Shown: positions 61,674 through 64,000 of the stretch, piece by piece
How positions within the stretch are numbered: position 1 is the first letter of the stretch
How the letters are laid out: each line of letters opens with the position of its first letter
Source: Anopheles merus
Taxonomy: Eukaryota; Arthropoda; Insecta; Diptera; Culicidae
Reading direction: 5' to 3'
Assembly: GCF_017562075.2 (NCBI RefSeq)
Contig: NC_054081.1
Location: forward strand, 17,572,549-17,636,548
DNA: 64,000 nucleotides
Position numbers and translations under genes: made by a program
Notes under the pieces: generated by a model
What the model was told of the DNA's origin: nothing
Seen by the model: the letters and a program-made list of their open reading frames with translations, nothing else
Databases searched by the model: none

Positions 61674-62060
61674 GACACCTAATTTTGGCATCAATTTGTG
61701 CCTCTAAGGCATTCATTTTTGACCGTGCGCATCAACTTTGACTCTAACGCACCTATTTTTGTCTGTAAGACATCATTTTTTGACTATTGTAGGAATCATG
61801 ATGATTTTTTAAGGCACTTGAGCAGATTTTTGCCAATTGTAATTTAAAATCCCATTATCAATACAAAAACCATGTAATTTGATTGATTTGTCACAATCAA
61901 ATAGTTCACTACTATACTTGGTTTCAATAATTTCAGGACACACAGTTTCAGTAATTACGTTAAATTGAGACAAAAATTGATGCCTTTGCGGCAAAAATTT
62001 GTGACACGCTGTCAAAAATTGGTGCCTTTGAGACTAAAATAGGAGAGTTAGAGTCAACAT
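61674..62060. repeat. Inverted arrays of degenerate 24-bp units
   Basis: The left array repeats motifs like GCATCAATTTTTGACTCTAAG; the right array is the inverse (GACAAAAATTGATGCC, CAAAAATTGGTGCCTTTGAG). GACTCTAAC and its inverse GTTAGAGTC mark corresponding places. The whole can fold back on itself. Confidence 0.65.
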
Positions 62061-62263
62061 TTAGCGGCAACGAATGTAAGTCTTGTAAGTCTTGACGACT
62101 GTACCCGAAACTGCGATCCACTGATCATTCGGGTCGACTCGAACTCGTTGCTCCGGCGGCTCAGATTTGATTCCAACTCCGACCTAGCGCACCCGTTGTT
62201 GGACCCATGATTTGAAATCGGGTCGTGAAATGAATCATATGACCAACCCCTAATCACCCTCAT

Positions 62264-64000
62264 TTATATAACACTTCACACCAACCAACAACAACACCCA
62301 CAGATAGTTGAATGTGTTATATAACTCTTTCTTATTCCGTCTCGATTCATTGTTACCCTCTCATCTGAGAATTTGTGTTTATTCATTAGATGAAAACCGG
62401 ATTATTATTCTTGTGAGTTTAATAACTATTTTAAGAGTTAAAATCAACGAGTTAATTATTTTTCCGTGTCAACTATTAGCCAATTTGCTATTCACTATTC
62501 CTTAATTCAAGCTGTAGGATGGTTATTCCCATCACTACTGGTATTCAACGCTACCCTTTTCGTTTTTGCTTTAGGGGTGATTAATTTAATCACCGTCCAT
62601 CCACCCCGGGTTGTGGCACCAGCGAAGCAGCAGCAGCTAACAAATATTGACCAATTTAAATTCAATCAATTGATTTAATATCTCTCGGTTCAGTGAGGTG
62701 AGAAACAGGCGCGGTTTCTTCACCCAGTGGGAGTGAAATGTATCGAAACAGCCATTAAAGCACATAAAAAAACTACATCCAGGTACATTGATTTGATCTC
62801 TAATGAAAACGTAAACCTTTAGCCAAAACCCCCTTCCCTCTATCTTTCTCTCTCCCTCTCTTTATCTCTTCCCACCCCCCCCCCCCCATCTCTCTTTATT
62901 TCATTCACTCTTGCTATACCGCTCTGGCAATGAGGATGAGTTGCAATTTCACAAACGAATCAAACGAGGAAACAGATAAACTCGTCCGGAAATGGCGCAA
63001 ACAAAAAAACCTGCGTTGCATCGGTGATTGCGCCTTTGCGAGATCCACACATCCACACACACACGCACACTGCACAAAAAAATAAACATCAAAGGACATG
63101 CTGATTGTCCGTGTACACTGCCGGTGCAAAAGAAGCGATAACAATCAATGCAGCGCAAACCGAACGGTGCCACCACGGACAATGGCTCAATCCAGTACAC
63201 CCCGCCTAAAACTTTAAAAGCGATTTTGCGGGTTTTCTGCACCGCTGTTATTTGCGTTTGGAAATCGGCCCGTCCGTGAATACCTGCACACTCACACACT
63301 ACAGCAACTGTAGATACTTATTTATTTAACACCAAACCCTTCCAGCAAGCTACTGCTGCGTTTATGATGCGACACCGGGGCAGGAAATACGAAAAACGCC
63401 CTTGCTTAATGCAACTACAGCATCAAAATGATAGCTACTGCAATCCGGTCAGTTGCCGTTTTTTTCCTTACCCTTTTATACCATCAATCAATCAGTTGCG
63501 TTTTGTGTGAGTGTGTCGACAGTAAATGGGTCTAAAAACCTATTGAATGTTCGAAGGGATTCGTGCCCGGCCCGTTCCGATGCACCGTTCGATCGATTGG
63601 AAATGTTTGCAAATCATTGAACTCCCGCTTCTCCCTTTTAGTGGGGAGCTATTAAACTCTTAACTCTGCATTTTTGCTGTGGGCAAGTGCTTAGAAGCTT
63701 GATTTATTTATTTTATCTTTTTTTTGCGCTGCTGCTGTTGCTGCTTAGTGCTCCTGCGCTCACTAGAGAACGTGAGCGAGAAAGCATTGTGTAGCTTAGA
63801 TAACCGTCCAGATTGCGGGGAGGAGGGATGGGGGTTAGGAAGAGCTGAGAGCCTTGCCGAGCGCTCCTTCAGCGGAGAAATCTCAATGTTTTAAAAATAC
63901 CCAGTAACCGCCCGGTAAGGCATGCCGGCTTCGCAATAGACGGTACTTGATCGTTAAATATTTATACAATTCCTCTTCCCACCTCGACCTTCTCTACACC
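62264..64000. other. Right-hand flank, no recognised gene
   Basis: AT-rich sequence, a C-run near 62875 and CA-rich sequence near 63050-63070. I see no coding exon or RNA gene. The missing 5' exon of the lectin-like gene was not recognised here either. Confidence 0.4.

Larger units (their letters stand above)
54595..62255. mobile_element. Older hAT-like repeat split by the BEL insertion
   Basis: Starts TAGTGATGTGCGGGTCGAC and ends near GACCAACCCCTAATC, with flanking 8-mers ACCTTCAT (54587-54594) and ACCCTCAT (62256-62263), 7 of 8. Without the BEL element and one copy of its target site it is about 1.04 kb. It is rich in GGGTCGACTCG-type motifs near both ends and contains inverted arrays of 24-bp units (61674-62060). 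The right terminus does not pair well with the left, so the assignment is tentative. Confidence 0.45.

Overview
The window looks like insect nuclear DNA, most likely from an Anopheles-type mosquito. Two host genes with short GT-AG introns, a BEL/Pao and a Mag-like Ty3/gypsy retrotransposon, several MITE families and many (GT)n and (CT)n tracts all fit; the species is an inference. Most of the 64 kb is non-coding.

Host genes. (1) Paf-AHalpha, minus strand, three coding exons between 33309 and 37756, complete at about 225 residues. It is the catalytically dead insect form of the platelet-activating-factor acetylhydrolase alpha subunit (Ser to Cys, His to Asn). Its 3.5-kb second intron is full of MITEs. 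(2) A C-type-lectin-like gene, minus strand, three exons between 49032 and 52293 and incomplete at its 5' end, with a very long Ser/Thr-rich tail. (3) A probable 5' gene fragment on the minus strand at 8453-8634: two short exons with good splice sites, product not recognised.

Mobile DNA by region. 9864-12015 is a 2.15-kb hAT-type element with perfect 8-bp target duplications. It carries an apparently identical 357-bp copy of the 8426-8782 gene fragment, lying between two about 140-bp copies of element sequence. 15306-19202 is a Mag-like gypsy element with both LTRs, PBS, PPT and 5-bp target duplication, but an internal deletion and several frame breaks. 20202-20492 and 35967-36255 are hAT MITEs. 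33696-34280, 40792-41138 and 46058-46463 are TA-flanked pogo/Tc1-like MITEs. 41353-44493 is a TTAA-flanked, piggyBac-like foldback invaded by three copies of a 665-bp MITE, with a fourth intact copy and a fifth diverged copy just downstream. 46593-47194 is a hAT-like foldback built from GGAGCCGT repeats. 54821-61440 is a nearly intact BEL/Pao element inserted into an older hAT-like repeat (54595-62255).

Main point of interest. The hAT element at 9864-12015 appears to have captured the 5' end (promoter side, first exon, intron, second exon) of a gene fragment only about 1 kb away. The junctions look like templated repair of a staggered break. This resembles the gene-fragment capture known from Pack-type transposons and is fresh enough for its steps to be read. 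Second, the BEL element's two pol frame breaks and its two LTR differences are all one-base homopolymer changes, so the copy may be intact and young, with residual consensus errors.
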